DNA of 64,000 bases, from contig JACTMY010000010.1 of assembly GCA_014584395.1 (NCBI GenBank), positions 267,303-331,302 on the forward strand. The letters run 5' to 3'. The notes under the pieces are model-generated. The model worked only from the letters and a program-made list of their open reading frames with translations. It did not search any database and had not been told where the DNA came from. The translations under genes were made by a program, and so were the position numbers. Origin of the DNA: Planctomycetota bacterium (GTDB taxonomy: Bacteria; Planctomycetota; Planctomycetia; Gemmatales; HRBIN36). Below, piece after piece: positions 18,676 to 27,365 of the stretch. How positions within the stretch are numbered: position 1 is the stretch's first letter; every line of letters begins with the position of its first letter.

Positions 18676-19830
18676 TCAAGTCTCTGTAATCTGGATCAAT
18701 TCGGGAAATCGGTAAACGGCAGCGCGACGCCCTCTTCCCACACGCAGCACTTTCAGCAACCCCTTGACAACACACACTTTGAGAATTCGTCGGGCCGTTG
18801 GTTCCGGTATTCGAGAGTGCGTAATAAAATGACTACCGCTGAACACCGGTTTACCAAAAAGAAAATCTAACGCCGTGATCGCATACTGGGAATGTGTCTC
18901 TCGAATCATCCATTCTTTCTTGGCCTTGTAGAGGTCGAGGATCTTTCGCGCTTTTACCTCATTTTTCACGGCCTGCTCGGTCAGGGCCTGCAGGAAGAAT
19001 TCGCACCAACCGGTCCAGTCATCATCGCGCGACACGGCCAGCAACTTGTCGTAATACAGTTGGCGATGGGCTTCCAGATGTTCGCTCATGTAAAACATCG
19101 GTACATGAAGCAGTTTCCGCTCGAACAAGAACAGCGGAATCAGCATACGCCCCAACCGGCCATTTCCGTCGAGAAACGGGTGCAACGATTCGAACTCCGC
19201 ATGCGCGACGGCCAATTGCACCAGATGATCCGGTTCCCTGCCATGCAAATATTTTTCCCAGACGCCCATTCCCTCGTGGACGTGTTCCGGCGCGATCGGG
19301 ATGAAGCGGGCTTCTTCGATCGGGCGGCCGTGAACGCCGATGTAGTTTTGAACGACTCGATACTGGCCGCGTGACTTGTCGTGCCCACGCACCCCCGAAA
19401 GCAGCGTGGCATGCACTTGCTTGATCAACCGGCCGCACAACGGAACTTTCTTCAACAGTTCGACCGCCTCGTTCAAGCCTCTGCGGTAGTTCAACACCTC
19501 GACAATGTCCGCCTGTTTTTCGGGCATGACACGGCTTGGAGGCCCTGCCGCTTCATACTCCAGCACTTCCCCCATCGTGGCCTGCGTTCCTTCGATGCGC
19601 GACGATAACACCGCTTCCTGAGTCGTCAACGGGGCCAGCAGGATCGAGGCGTTCGGCACGGCGGCGAGCAAACCGTCATAGCGGGCCAGCGCCGCGTTGG
19701 CCGGGCCGATCAGCGGGACCAGCCGCCGCCAATCGATTTGCCGGGGCGGAAATCGCCCTGTGTGATAGGGCACAGGCCCTGTATGAGGCGTGGAAATCGT
19801 GCGCGGGGAAGTCTTTCGAATTCTGGTCAT
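18676..19830 (-). CDS. Fic family protein with N-terminal inhibitory motif
   Basis: The 384-residue protein carries the Fic active site HPFLDGNGRLGR at 217-228, matching HxFx(D/E)GNGRxxR including the catalytic histidine and the arginine. An inhibitory SxxxE-type motif (SSRIEGT, 76-82) precedes it, typical of class II Fic proteins that are self-inhibited until relieved. Residues 300-384 form a winged-helix-like tail (LDFLFGKPVFSGSHF and TARRILKVCVVKGLLKVLR). Such enzymes transfer AMP to protein hydroxyls. The start overlaps the hsdS stop as ATGA, so it is co-translated with the restriction genes. The target is unknown. Confidence 0.92.
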   Translation of the reverse strand: MTRIRKTSPRTISTPHTGPVPYHTGRFPPRQIDWRRLVPLIGPANAALARYDGLLAAVPNASILLAPLTTQEAVLSSRIEGTQATMGEVLEYEAAGPPSRVMPEKQADIVEVLNYRRGLNEAVELLKKVPLCGRLIKQVHATLLSGVRGHDKSRGQYRVVQNYIGVHGRPIEEARFIPIAPEHVHEGMGVWEKYLHGREPDHLVQLAVAHAEFESLHPFLDGNGRLGRMLIPLFLFERKLLHVPMFYMSEHLEAHRQLYYDKLLAVSRDDDWTGWCEFFLQALTEQAVKNEVKARKILDLYKAKKEWMIRETHSQYAITALDFLFGKPVFSGSHFITHSRIPEPTARRILKVCVVKGLLKVLRVGRGRRAAVYRFPELIQITET

Positions 19831-21119
19831 GCTTCGGCCTCCACCAGCGGTTCCCCGGTTTCAATGTCGAGTTCTTCCACGTCGAGTTGCCCGCTAATCA
19901 GCTTGGGCAAGAGCAGGTCACGGGTCGTTCGGAGATTCTTGTTTTTTCTCAAAATGACTTCGATGTTCTTCACAGCCGGGGCAACAAGGGCGTCAAACTG
20001 TTGAACCAAGTCCGCTGGCGGGACAATAACTTCAAGGTCTGCCAGTAGCTTTGTGGTTAGACTTCCACGAGAACTTCCGTCGGAAATCTGCCGGAACTGG
20101 TTGTACCTCCGCATCAAATCAAAAAACAAAAAATTGTCTGTAGCCTTTTTCCCGTCAGCGGTCAGGGCGATGGTTGACTGATTGATGTAACAATCAAGGC
20201 GTAGCATTGACGTTTGACCACGAGTCTTTCCTTGCCCAGCACTGGCGATAACGGTGCAGCCAGATCGTGCAAATCGGGTGCTCGAATTCGAGACGCCTTC
20301 TTGTGTGATTGTCTTGTCGGTCTCGATAATAAAGGTGTTCCCGGTTTCGCCAGATGAAAGCCACGGAATGTCACCACCCCAATACTCATCTGTGCTGGTG
20401 CGTGGTGTCCCCCCGCTGGTAATTCTTTCGCAAATCGTTTCCAGTCGAGCAACCTTCCACCCCTCGGGAATCTTGCCCAGCGGAGAGTTGGTTAGTTTTA
20501 CTTTTTCGTGGCCGGGGAAGCGGAAGTTGACGAACCATTCCCGGTAAATCGCTTGGGCCATTTCTTCCAAGATGGCGATTCGCCGGGTGTTGTTCTCAAT
20601 CAGGTCGTCATACGCCGACAACACCACGGCAATCTTGCGTTGGGTTAGGAGAGGTGGGAGCGGAATTTCAAAGGTTTCGATTTTGGATTTTGTCAGCGCC
20701 TCCCTTGTAGCGCCCCCTTGTGCTATACTCATCAGTTCGGCTTTGTACCGTGGGGAGTTGATACACGACAGAACATAATAGGGATCGGCTTTTGCTGGGT
20801 CGATTCTGACAAGTGCAACGTGTTGATTCACCCTCGCTGGAAGAAGCGAGTCGGGAACCATACAGCAGCGTGCGACCGATGCCCCTGTAATGTTGAGCAA
20901 AATATCTCGACTGGCGACCTGCACATTATCGAGTTGAGCGGCCTGTTGTTCGTCTATAAACGCCAACCCCTCACGTTCAAAACCAAAATCATAGACGTTG
21001 AGGCTCCGAATTAGGGATATGCCTTCGGTTTTATACGCTTTCTCCCCGCCGGCGGGCGTTGCTCCACTTCCAATTTTGGTTGCAATGTCTTTGAGCTTAA
21101 CCTGTGCCCATTGTTTCAT
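19827..21119 (-). CDS. hsdS: Type I restriction-modification specificity subunit HsdS
   Basis: The 430-residue protein has two target-recognition domains. The first spans about 1-155 ([16 protein letters not shown] to [20 protein letters not shown]). The second spans about 215-375 ([20 protein letters not shown] to [17 protein letters not shown]). Each is followed by a conserved helical spacer. HsdS chooses the bipartite DNA site methylated by HsdM and cut by HsdR; the site cannot be read from sequence alone. It overlaps the hsdM stop by four bases and the fic start by four bases. Confidence 0.93.
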   Translation of the reverse strand: MKQWAQVKLKDIATKIGSGATPAGGEKAYKTEGISLIRSLNVYDFGFEREGLAFIDEQQAAQLDNVQVASRDILLNITGASVARCCMVPDSLLPARVNQHVALVRIDPAKADPYYVLSCINSPRYKAELMSIAQGGATREALTKSKIETFEIPLPPLLTQRKIAVVLSAYDDLIENNTRRIAILEEMAQAIYREWFVNFRFPGHEKVKLTNSPLGKIPEGWKVARLETICERITSGGTPRTSTDEYWGGDIPWLSSGETGNTFIIETDKTITQEGVSNSSTRFARSGCTVIASAGQGKTRGQTSMLRLDCYINQSTIALTADGKKATDNFLFFDLMRRYNQFRQISDGSSRGSLTTKLLADLEVIVPPADLVQQFDALVAPAVKNIEVILRKNKNLRTTRDLLLPKLISGQLDVEELDIETGEPLVEAEA

Positions 21120-22690
21120 GTTGCCGCCTCCAACAGCTTGGCAACATTGGCCGCAATGCGTTCTTCCAACTCACGGGCTTCGCTGTTGAGAACTTCCAGT
21201 TCTTCGTTGAGTTCTTCCAGCCGCTCGGCAAAATCAAACTCATCTTCCCCCTTGTCCGCCACGCCGACGTAGCGACCGGGGTTGAGGCTCCACCCTTGGG
21301 CTTCGATTTCCTTGAGCGTGGCGACCTTGCATAGCCCCGCAATATCGGCGTACTTGAGCTTGGGAAACGTCTCTTTCAGATCAGGTTCTTCACCGGGGAA
21401 ATCTTCATCATTACCAGCAATGAATTCCGGCTTTTCGCCCCGGTACAAGCGGACGATATTGGCGATGAACTCAATCTGCTTGGGGCTGAATTTGCGGTGA
21501 GCACGATCCACCTGCCGGAAGATATGCCGGGCGTCGATGAACAACACCTTGTCCTTGCGGTCGGTCTTGGCTTTCCCTTTGTCCAAAAACCAGAGGGTAC
21601 AGGGGAGCGTGACGGTGTAAAAAAAGTTCGGGCCAATGGCGATCATCACATCGACGGCATGGGCCAGCAGCAGTTTCTTTCTAATTTCCATTTCCGATTG
21701 CCGGGCATCGGCGGCGCTGTTGGCCATCACGAAGCCCGCCCGCCCCTTCGCATTCAAGGCGGAATAAAATAATTCGATCCAGAGGTAGTTGGCGTTGTCG
21801 GCCTTGGGCATCCCCAATGGAAAGCGGGGATCGTCTTTGATTTTTTCTTTATCGACCTTATCGACGTTGAACGGCGGATTGGCCATCACGAAGTCGAACT
21901 TGCCGACCGATTCGTGCAAGTCTTCGTAGTAGGTGTTTCCCTGCCGAATGTCGCCAGAGAGGGCATGGACGGCAAGGTTCATTAAGCAAAGCTGGCGGGT
22001 TTCATCGACCCGCTCTTGCCCGTACACGGAGATTTCGACGCTGGGGTTGTGCTTGTGGGCCTTGATGAAATCGGCGGACTGGACGAACATGCCGCCCGAA
22101 CCGCAGGCGGGGTCGAAGATGCGCCCGTGGTACGGTTCGATGATTTGCACGATCAGCTTGACCAGCGAAGTGGGAGTAAAAAACTCCCCGCCCTTTTGCC
22201 CTTCCGCACGGGCGAAATTGCCAAGGAAGTATTCGTAGATTTTGCCGAAGGTGTCCCCCTCGGCATCGACCGCCAGTTGCGAGAAGGTCTTGAGCAGGGC
22301 GACCAGCGTGGAATTTTCGATCTTGGTGTAGCTCTTGGGCAGCACGCCCTTGAGTTCTTCGTTCTCGGCTTCCACCGCCTTCATCGCTTCGTTGATGGCC
22401 TTGCCGATGTTCTCCCCTTCGGGCAGGGCGAGCAGGTGAGAGAAGCGGGCCTGCGGCGGCAGGAACATGACGCCCTTGGCCTGATAATCTTCCTTGCCGA
22501 TACCCCGCCGCCCGGTCCCTTTGCCCGCCAGTTCTTTTTCCGCCTGCGTGAAGCGATGGTCGGCGTAGCGGAGGAAGATCAACCCCAGCACGGGCACGGA
22601 GTATTCCGACGACTTGAGCTTGCTGTTCGCCCGTAGCTCATCGGCGGACGCCCAGAGGCGTTTTTCAATTTCGGTATGGTTGTTGGCCAT
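21116..22690 (-). CDS. hsdM: Type I restriction-modification N6-adenine methyltransferase HsdM
   Basis: The 524-residue protein starts [20 protein letters not shown] at 22690. A longer reading to 22819 adds an unconserved leader. The N-terminal HsdM_N domain is residues 5-130. The methyltransferase core has motif [10 protein letters not shown] (192-200) and motif IV NPPF (271-274), the adenine N6-methyltransferase type. The C-terminal helical region runs from about 400. It is the first gene of the hsd operon of the element and precedes hsdS with a 4-base overlap. The ribosome site is weak. Confidence 0.95.
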   Translation of the reverse strand: MANNHTEIEKRLWASADELRANSKLKSSEYSVPVLGLIFLRYADHRFTQAEKELAGKGTGRRGIGKEDYQAKGVMFLPPQARFSHLLALPEGENIGKAINEAMKAVEAENEELKGVLPKSYTKIENSTLVALLKTFSQLAVDAEGDTFGKIYEYFLGNFARAEGQKGGEFFTPTSLVKLIVQIIEPYHGRIFDPACGSGGMFVQSADFIKAHKHNPSVEISVYGQERVDETRQLCLMNLAVHALSGDIRQGNTYYEDLHESVGKFDFVMANPPFNVDKVDKEKIKDDPRFPLGMPKADNANYLWIELFYSALNAKGRAGFVMANSAADARQSEMEIRKKLLLAHAVDVMIAIGPNFFYTVTLPCTLWFLDKGKAKTDRKDKVLFIDARHIFRQVDRAHRKFSPKQIEFIANIVRLYRGEKPEFIAGNDEDFPGEEPDLKETFPKLKYADIAGLCKVATLKEIEAQGWSLNPGRYVGVADKGEDEFDFAERLEELNEELEVLNSEARELEERIAANVAKLLEAAT

Positions 22691-22823
22691 GATGGTCTGT
22701 GATTTTGCGTTTCGTGAGAAGAGGAAGTAAAAATCTATCCTACGTTGGGTCTTGCACCCTCGCAAGCAAGCAATGTTGGCAGTTATAGAACTCGACGCCA
22801 GTCGTGATTTTTTCCCCATGCCC

Positions 22824-23008
22824 CTAAGCGGACGAAAGCACCAGCGCCAGGATGGCCGCTTTGATGTGCTCAGGAAGGGTTGGCCATGCGTGAATTAGCC
22901 TCTGCAATTCGGCGTCAAGTTGCGTTTCATGGGCCAAGGTATGGGCCATACGGGAATGATTTTGTGACGTAACCTCTTGTGGCTGAATAGGATTGCGTTT
23001 TTTGGTGT
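22824..23008 (-). other. Displaced 3' end of the integrase frame
   Basis: Reading the minus strand from the right attachment core gives a frame that ends at 22824. Its tail ([20 protein letters not shown], then ILALVLSSA) is a helical C-terminus typical of planctomycete integrase-like proteins. The core codon at 23066 is in phase with codon 465 of the integrase at 8926. In the excised circle 8869 joins 23008 and the integrase would read through to this stop, 544 residues in total. In the integrated state this piece is cut off from its gene. Confidence 0.75.
22930..22948. repeat. 19-bp direct repeat near attR, candidate arm-type integrase site
   Basis: Second copy of TGGGCCAAGGTATGGGCCA (first at 9047-9065), same orientation, about 60 bases inside the right attachment core. 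It lies in the displaced integrase tail. Confidence 0.45.
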
Positions 23009-23067
23009 TCGGATTCAAAATCCGATACCCGCAAGGGTGTGTGGGTTCAAGTCCCTCCTTCGGCACT
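23009..23067 (+). repeat. Attachment site attR core (59-bp direct repeat)
   Basis: Exact copy of 8869-8927. It holds only the anticodon arm to 3' end of tRNA-Leu, without the acceptor 5' strand or D arm, so it is not a functional tRNA. It marks the right border of the element; chromosomal sequence resumes at 23068. Confidence 0.93.
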
Positions 23068-23129
23068 GCTGCAATCGTTGAGCGAGCGCTTTTCTCGTCG
23101 CTGTTTGTGCCCCCTGCCCTGGACCAAAC

Positions 23130-25262
23130 TCAGCGGTCCCCGAGCTTCTTGCCGAGACAGAAGAGAAAGTGCTGGCTGCGGATGAACAAGGCGCCGTTGG
23201 AAATGGCGGGGGTGGCCATGACATAGTCCTCCAACGCGTTCTCCGCCAGCAATTCGAATTGCGGACCCGCTTTCACGACCCGCACGTCCCCGCTCTCGGC
23301 GAAGAAATAGAGCCGGCCGTCCGCCGCCAGGGGCGAGGCGGTGTAGCTGTCGCCGCCCATGCGTTGTTTGTAGATTTCCTTCCCCGTGGCCGCTTCATAG
23401 CAGGCCACGATGCCCGAATTCGAGCAGGTGTAAAAGTAGTCGCCATACAGGATGGGCGTGGGCATGTAGGGGCCGCCGCGCATCCGGCTCCAGGCGATAT
23501 GCTCGTTCGTCTCTTCTTTTTCCTTGAGCGAGATGTCGCCGGCGGCGCCGGGCTTAATGGCGAAGATGGGCTGGATCGGCCGATTGCCGCTGGTAATGAA
23601 GAGCAAATCCTTTCCGCAGACTGGCGTCGGCACGGTGACTTCCGACTTCTTGGCCAGCCGCCATAGTTCGACTCCGGTCTTGGGATCGTAGCTGCGGGCA
23701 TATTGAGCCGCGTTGGTGACCAGTTCCGTTCGGAGGGAGTTGCGCCAAATGACCGGCGAACTCCAAGAGGGGATTTCATCCCGCGGCGTGGACCAAACCT
23801 TGGCCCCATCTTCCAAGCTGAAAGCGGCGATGAAGGAATCCTTGCTGAGGTCGCATTGCAGGATGCACAGCCCATCGTGGATCAAGGGCGAATTGCCGAA
23901 GCCCCATTCATATTCGCGGTCGATGGCGAAGCTGGAGTCGAGCGTGGAGAGGTCGCGCTTCCACAGCAGTTTGCCATGGAAATCGTAACAATAGAGCCCT
24001 TCCGAGCCGAAGCAGGCAATGACGTGTTTGCCGTCCGTGGCGGGGGTGCAGTTGGCCTGGCTGCCTTTCAAATGCCGCTTGATCTTGGGCACGCCTTCAT
24101 GGGCTTTTTGATTCCACAAGATGGCCCCCGTGTCGCGGTCGACGCACAGGACGTGCCAGGTATGGACCGTCGTGTCGTTGACGGAGGCGACGTCGCCATA
24201 ATTGCCGATGCGGATTTTTTGTTCCGGCATGCCGCTGACGGCGGTCGTGATGAAAACGCGGTTGCCCCAAATCACCGGGCAGGAATGGCCCAGGCCAGGG
24301 ATGGCGGTCTTCCAGCGAACGTTGGCGCCTTCCCTGACATTCCAAGCGACGGGAGGCTGCTGCCCATCGGCGATTCCCGTGCCGTCCGGGCCGCGGAAAG
24401 AGGGCCAATTGAGGGGCGAGGCCACGACGTTGCCGCCGAGGTCGATGGGCGTCCTGGGTTTATCCACGGGTTTGAATTTGTAGAAGGTGTATTCGGCTGT
24501 GAAGCGGGTCATGACCAGCTGCACGTCGCCGCCCACGCGCTGGACCCGCAGTTTGGCCCCTTCCGCACCCAGGGGAATGAATTCATCCGGTCCGATGGGC
24601 TTGAGCCAGCGGCCGCCAAGCACCAGGCCCACGTCCTTGAGCGCGAGCGCCAGCTTGCCGCCGCCATCGCTCTCGTATTGGCCGACCAAGGGTTCCCAAG
24701 CTTTCTTGTCGTCTTCGCTGGCGGGGGGCAGCGGCTTGGCTCCCGCCTTTTTCAAAGCTTCCTGCAGGTCGTTGTTTTTGGCGTTCGTGGCCGTGTACAA
24801 GCTGGCATCCAGGGCATCCTGGCCGATCGCGGCATGGTCGAGAATCATCTGCGCCATTTTGGCGTTGTTCATGGTCGCCGCGGTGAACAACGCCGCATCC
24901 ACGTCCTTGGCACCGGACTTGATCAGGAACTCCGCGACGTCCATTTTCATGCCCGCGACGGCGTAGCTCAGCGGAGTCTGATACCAAATGAAATCGCGGA
25001 CATTGACGTCGGCGCCGCGCTGAACGAGGAGTTGGATGACTTCGAGATGACCTTTGCTCGCGGCGATCCACAAAGCCGAAACGCCGATTTCATTCTTGGC
25101 ATTCACCTCCGCCCCGGCATCCAAGGCCGCCTGCACGGCTTTGACGTCGCTGGCCCGCACCGCGGCCCACAAGGCGTCCCGATTTTCGCTGCCCGACGCG
25201 GCATGGAACCAGCCCATCAGGCCAAGCAAAGTCAGCAGCCAGCTTGTTGCGAGAAGACGCAT
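23130..25262 (-). CDS. Exported protein with ankyrin repeats and PQQ-like beta-propeller
   Basis: The 710-residue protein starts MRLLATSWLLTLLGLMGWFH at 25262, with AAGGAG seven bases upstream, and has a signal peptide. Residues 25-180 hold ankyrin repeats (GAEVNAKNEIGVSALWIAAS, GADVNVRDFIWYQTPLSYAV). Residues 195-275 form a small beta domain. Residues 285-710 are a PQQ-like propeller with repeated blades (NWPSFRGPDGTG, VRWKTAIPGLGHSCPVIWG). Planctomycetes have many exported PQQ-like propellers, usually without a known enzyme activity. No quinoprotein active-site residues can be assigned here. Function is probably binding or scaffolding in the periplasm. The gene ends 62 bases right of attR. 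Confidence 0.85.
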   Translation of the reverse strand: MRLLATSWLLTLLGLMGWFHAASGSENRDALWAAVRASDVKAVQAALDAGAEVNAKNEIGVSALWIAASKGHLEVIQLLVQRGADVNVRDFIWYQTPLSYAVAGMKMDVAEFLIKSGAKDVDAALFTAATMNNAKMAQMILDHAAIGQDALDASLYTATNAKNNDLQEALKKAGAKPLPPASEDDKKAWEPLVGQYESDGGGKLALALKDVGLVLGGRWLKPIGPDEFIPLGAEGAKLRVQRVGGDVQLVMTRFTAEYTFYKFKPVDKPRTPIDLGGNVVASPLNWPSFRGPDGTGIADGQQPPVAWNVREGANVRWKTAIPGLGHSCPVIWGNRVFITTAVSGMPEQKIRIGNYGDVASVNDTTVHTWHVLCVDRDTGAILWNQKAHEGVPKIKRHLKGSQANCTPATDGKHVIACFGSEGLYCYDFHGKLLWKRDLSTLDSSFAIDREYEWGFGNSPLIHDGLCILQCDLSKDSFIAAFSLEDGAKVWSTPRDEIPSWSSPVIWRNSLRTELVTNAAQYARSYDPKTGVELWRLAKKSEVTVPTPVCGKDLLFITSGNRPIQPIFAIKPGAAGDISLKEKEETNEHIAWSRMRGGPYMPTPILYGDYFYTCSNSGIVACYEAATGKEIYKQRMGGDSYTASPLAADGRLYFFAESGDVRVVKAGPQFELLAENALEDYVMATPAISNGALFIRSQHFLFCLGKKLGDR

Positions 25263-25434
25263 CTTGACTCCTTGAATATGCATGGGCCGCGAGGATCAGT
25301 CCAAAATGGAAGCGCGCCAGAACTTGTCTGACTTCTCGTCATTCGATCCATCCACTCGAGCATTGACCCGATTGATGGTATTCCATGGGGATTGATCGCG
25401 TCAAGCGCTCAACGACCCCAGAGGCCAGCCATGG

Positions 25435-27189
25435 CTATTCGGGTTTGGCCGGCGGTCTTTCCCGGGCGACTTCGGCCACGCGTTCGGCCGGCAGGCTGGG
25501 CATGGGGGGCAGACCCAGGATTTCTCTGGCTCGATTTAGGGCGTCATCGATGTGCCCCGTCACGTTTTGGCTTCCAAATTGTTCATACTTGCCCGATCGA
25601 TCCAGGGCGATGAGCGGCTGAGCGTGGATTTCCGAGAGGATCATGGCGATCCCTTCCCGGTCGCATTTATGCTTCAAATCCATGAGAGCATGCATGCCCG
25701 TGGCATCCATCGAGGGCACGTGCCGCATGCGCAAGATGAAGACCTTGGTGCCCGAAGCGATGGTGGAAAGGATGTCCTTGACCTTGTCCGCCACGCCAAA
25801 GAAAAAGGGACCATTCACCTCATACACCTCCACGCGCTTGGGAATGTCGCGCAGGGCAATCGCATTGGGATCATCCACTTCATTTTGGATGGCGTCCCGC
25901 AATTCGCGCGTGACGACGGAGACGTTGGTCACGTCGGCCATCCGCTTGATGAAGAGCAAGCAGGCCAGGACCAAGCCCACGGGCACGGCGACGGTCAAAT
26001 CGACCAACACCGTCAAGGAGAACGTGACGAGCAGGACGCTGGCGTCGGATTTCGGCGCTTTGAGGAGCGAAGTAAAGGCATGGATTTCCGACATGTTGAA
26101 GGCCACGATCACCAGGATGGCGGCCAGGCAACAGAGGGGGATGTATCCGGCATAGGGCGCGAACAGCAGCATGATAATGAGGAGCGTCAAGGCATGGACC
26201 ATGCCCGCCACGGGAGTGCGTCCGCCCGATTTAACGTTGGTGGCGGTGCGCGCGATGGCGCCGGTGGCGGGAATGCCCCCGAACAAGGGCGAGGCGATAT
26301 TGGCTATCCCCTGGGCGATCAGCTCCATGTTCGGTCGGTGGCGGCCCCCGATCATGCCATCCGCCACCACGGCCGAGAGCAGCGACTCGATGCCGCCAAG
26401 CAAGGCGATGGTGATCGCGGGCTGCCATAAGGCGTTGATTTTCTCCCAACTCAAGGCTGGCCATTGGGGCGTCGGCAAATGGCTGGGAATCGCTCCAAAG
26501 CGATCTTGAATGGTTTCCAGGTTGAGGTGAGGAAACCATTTTTTGATGACCAGCGCGATGGCCGTGGCGAGGATCAAAACCACCAGGGGAGCCGGGATTT
26601 TGATCTTCAGCTTGGGCCAGTAGACCAAAATGGCCAAACAGAGCAAACTGAGAACCAAGGCGGTGGGATTGATCGTGCCGAAGTTTTCCCAATAGATCTG
26701 GCATTTTTGCAAAAACTCGGGCGGCAGGTCGCTGATCTGCAGCCCGAAGAAGTCCTTGATTTGCGAGGAAAAAATGATGACGGCGATGCCGCTGGTGAAG
26801 CCGGTGGTAACCGGATAGGGGATGAATTTAATGGCGGCCCCAAGTTGGGATGCTCCCATGATGATGAGCATGATGCCTGCCATGATCGTTGCCAGGATCA
26901 AGCCGTCCAAGCCGAACTTCGGTGCAACCACGATGGCGTAAATTATCGGGATGAAAGCGCCCGTCGGTCCGCCGATTTGGACGCGGCTGCCGCCCAGCAG
27001 GGAAATAATGAAACCGGCCACAATCGCCGTGTAAAGACCTTGTTCGGGTTTGACTCCCGATCCGATGGCGAAGGCCATCGCCAGGGGCAAAGCGACGACG
27101 CCAACGATCAATCCTGCCGTGACATCCCCTAAGAATTGTTGTCGACTGTATCCTTGTTTGAAACACGTCACCAACTTCGGGACGAACAT
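25435..27189 (-). CDS. SulP family anion transporter with STAS domain
   Basis: The 584-residue protein starts behind GAAGGA. About ten to fourteen membrane segments fill residues 20-420, with the SulP signature region GLYTAIVAGFIISLLGGSRV near 52-71 and GPTGAF. The C-terminal cytosolic STAS domain (about 445-550) has the typical ILRMRHVPSMDATGMHAL around 490-507. SulP proteins carry sulfate, bicarbonate or dicarboxylates, often with sodium or protons; the substrate cannot be read here. There is no neighbouring carbonic anhydrase or sulfur gene to guide the choice. The gene is transcribed alone, divergent from the DUF1592 gene. Confidence 0.92.
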   Translation of the reverse strand: MFVPKLVTCFKQGYSRQQFLGDVTAGLIVGVVALPLAMAFAIGSGVKPEQGLYTAIVAGFIISLLGGSRVQIGGPTGAFIPIIYAIVVAPKFGLDGLILATIMAGIMLIIMGASQLGAAIKFIPYPVTTGFTSGIAVIIFSSQIKDFFGLQISDLPPEFLQKCQIYWENFGTINPTALVLSLLCLAILVYWPKLKIKIPAPLVVLILATAIALVIKKWFPHLNLETIQDRFGAIPSHLPTPQWPALSWEKINALWQPAITIALLGGIESLLSAVVADGMIGGRHRPNMELIAQGIANIASPLFGGIPATGAIARTATNVKSGGRTPVAGMVHALTLLIIMLLFAPYAGYIPLCCLAAILVIVAFNMSEIHAFTSLLKAPKSDASVLLVTFSLTVLVDLTVAVPVGLVLACLLFIKRMADVTNVSVVTRELRDAIQNEVDDPNAIALRDIPKRVEVYEVNGPFFFGVADKVKDILSTIASGTKVFILRMRHVPSMDATGMHALMDLKHKCDREGIAMILSEIHAQPLIALDRSGKYEQFGSQNVTGHIDDALNRAREILGLPPMPSLPAERVAEVARERPPAKPE

Positions 27190-27365
27190 ATGAATGATCC
27201 TTCAGACCTACCGAATAGTTCGCCGTGGCCGCGCTTTGGCATCCAACCTAAAGGCGAGAATCACTCGACGGCGAAATGGTATTCAGGTATCATAGGAATC
27301 GAAACATGCCTCGAAAGACTAGCCTCTTTGTTCTGCCACGGCCCCCCCAAAGAGACGACTGCTCA

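Larger units (their letters stand above)
18543..19846. repeat. 20-bp direct repeats bounding the fic cassette
   Basis: TCATGCTTCGGCCTCCACCA is found at 18543-18562 and 19827-19846, 1284 bases apart. The right copy is the 3' end of hsdS (LVEAEA-stop overlapping the fic ATG). The left copy is an untethered LVEAEA-stop overlapping the GxxExxY ATG. Removing one copy plus the intervening DNA would couple hsdS directly to GxxExxY. Confidence 0.8.

Noticed and set aside
23009..23067. Second tRNA-Leu gene
   Set aside because: Only the anticodon arm to 3' end is present; acceptor 5' strand and D arm are missing. It is the right attachment site.
23703..25331. Plus-strand 542-codon frame opposite the ankyrin-PQQ gene
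   Set aside because: It reads antisense through a well-supported protein with signal peptide, ankyrin repeats and propeller blades, and shows no protein motifs of its own.
27276..27365. Longer N-terminus of the DUF1592 protein
   Set aside because: It would place about 30 polar residues before the signal helix that begins at 27366; the shorter form makes a proper signal peptide.
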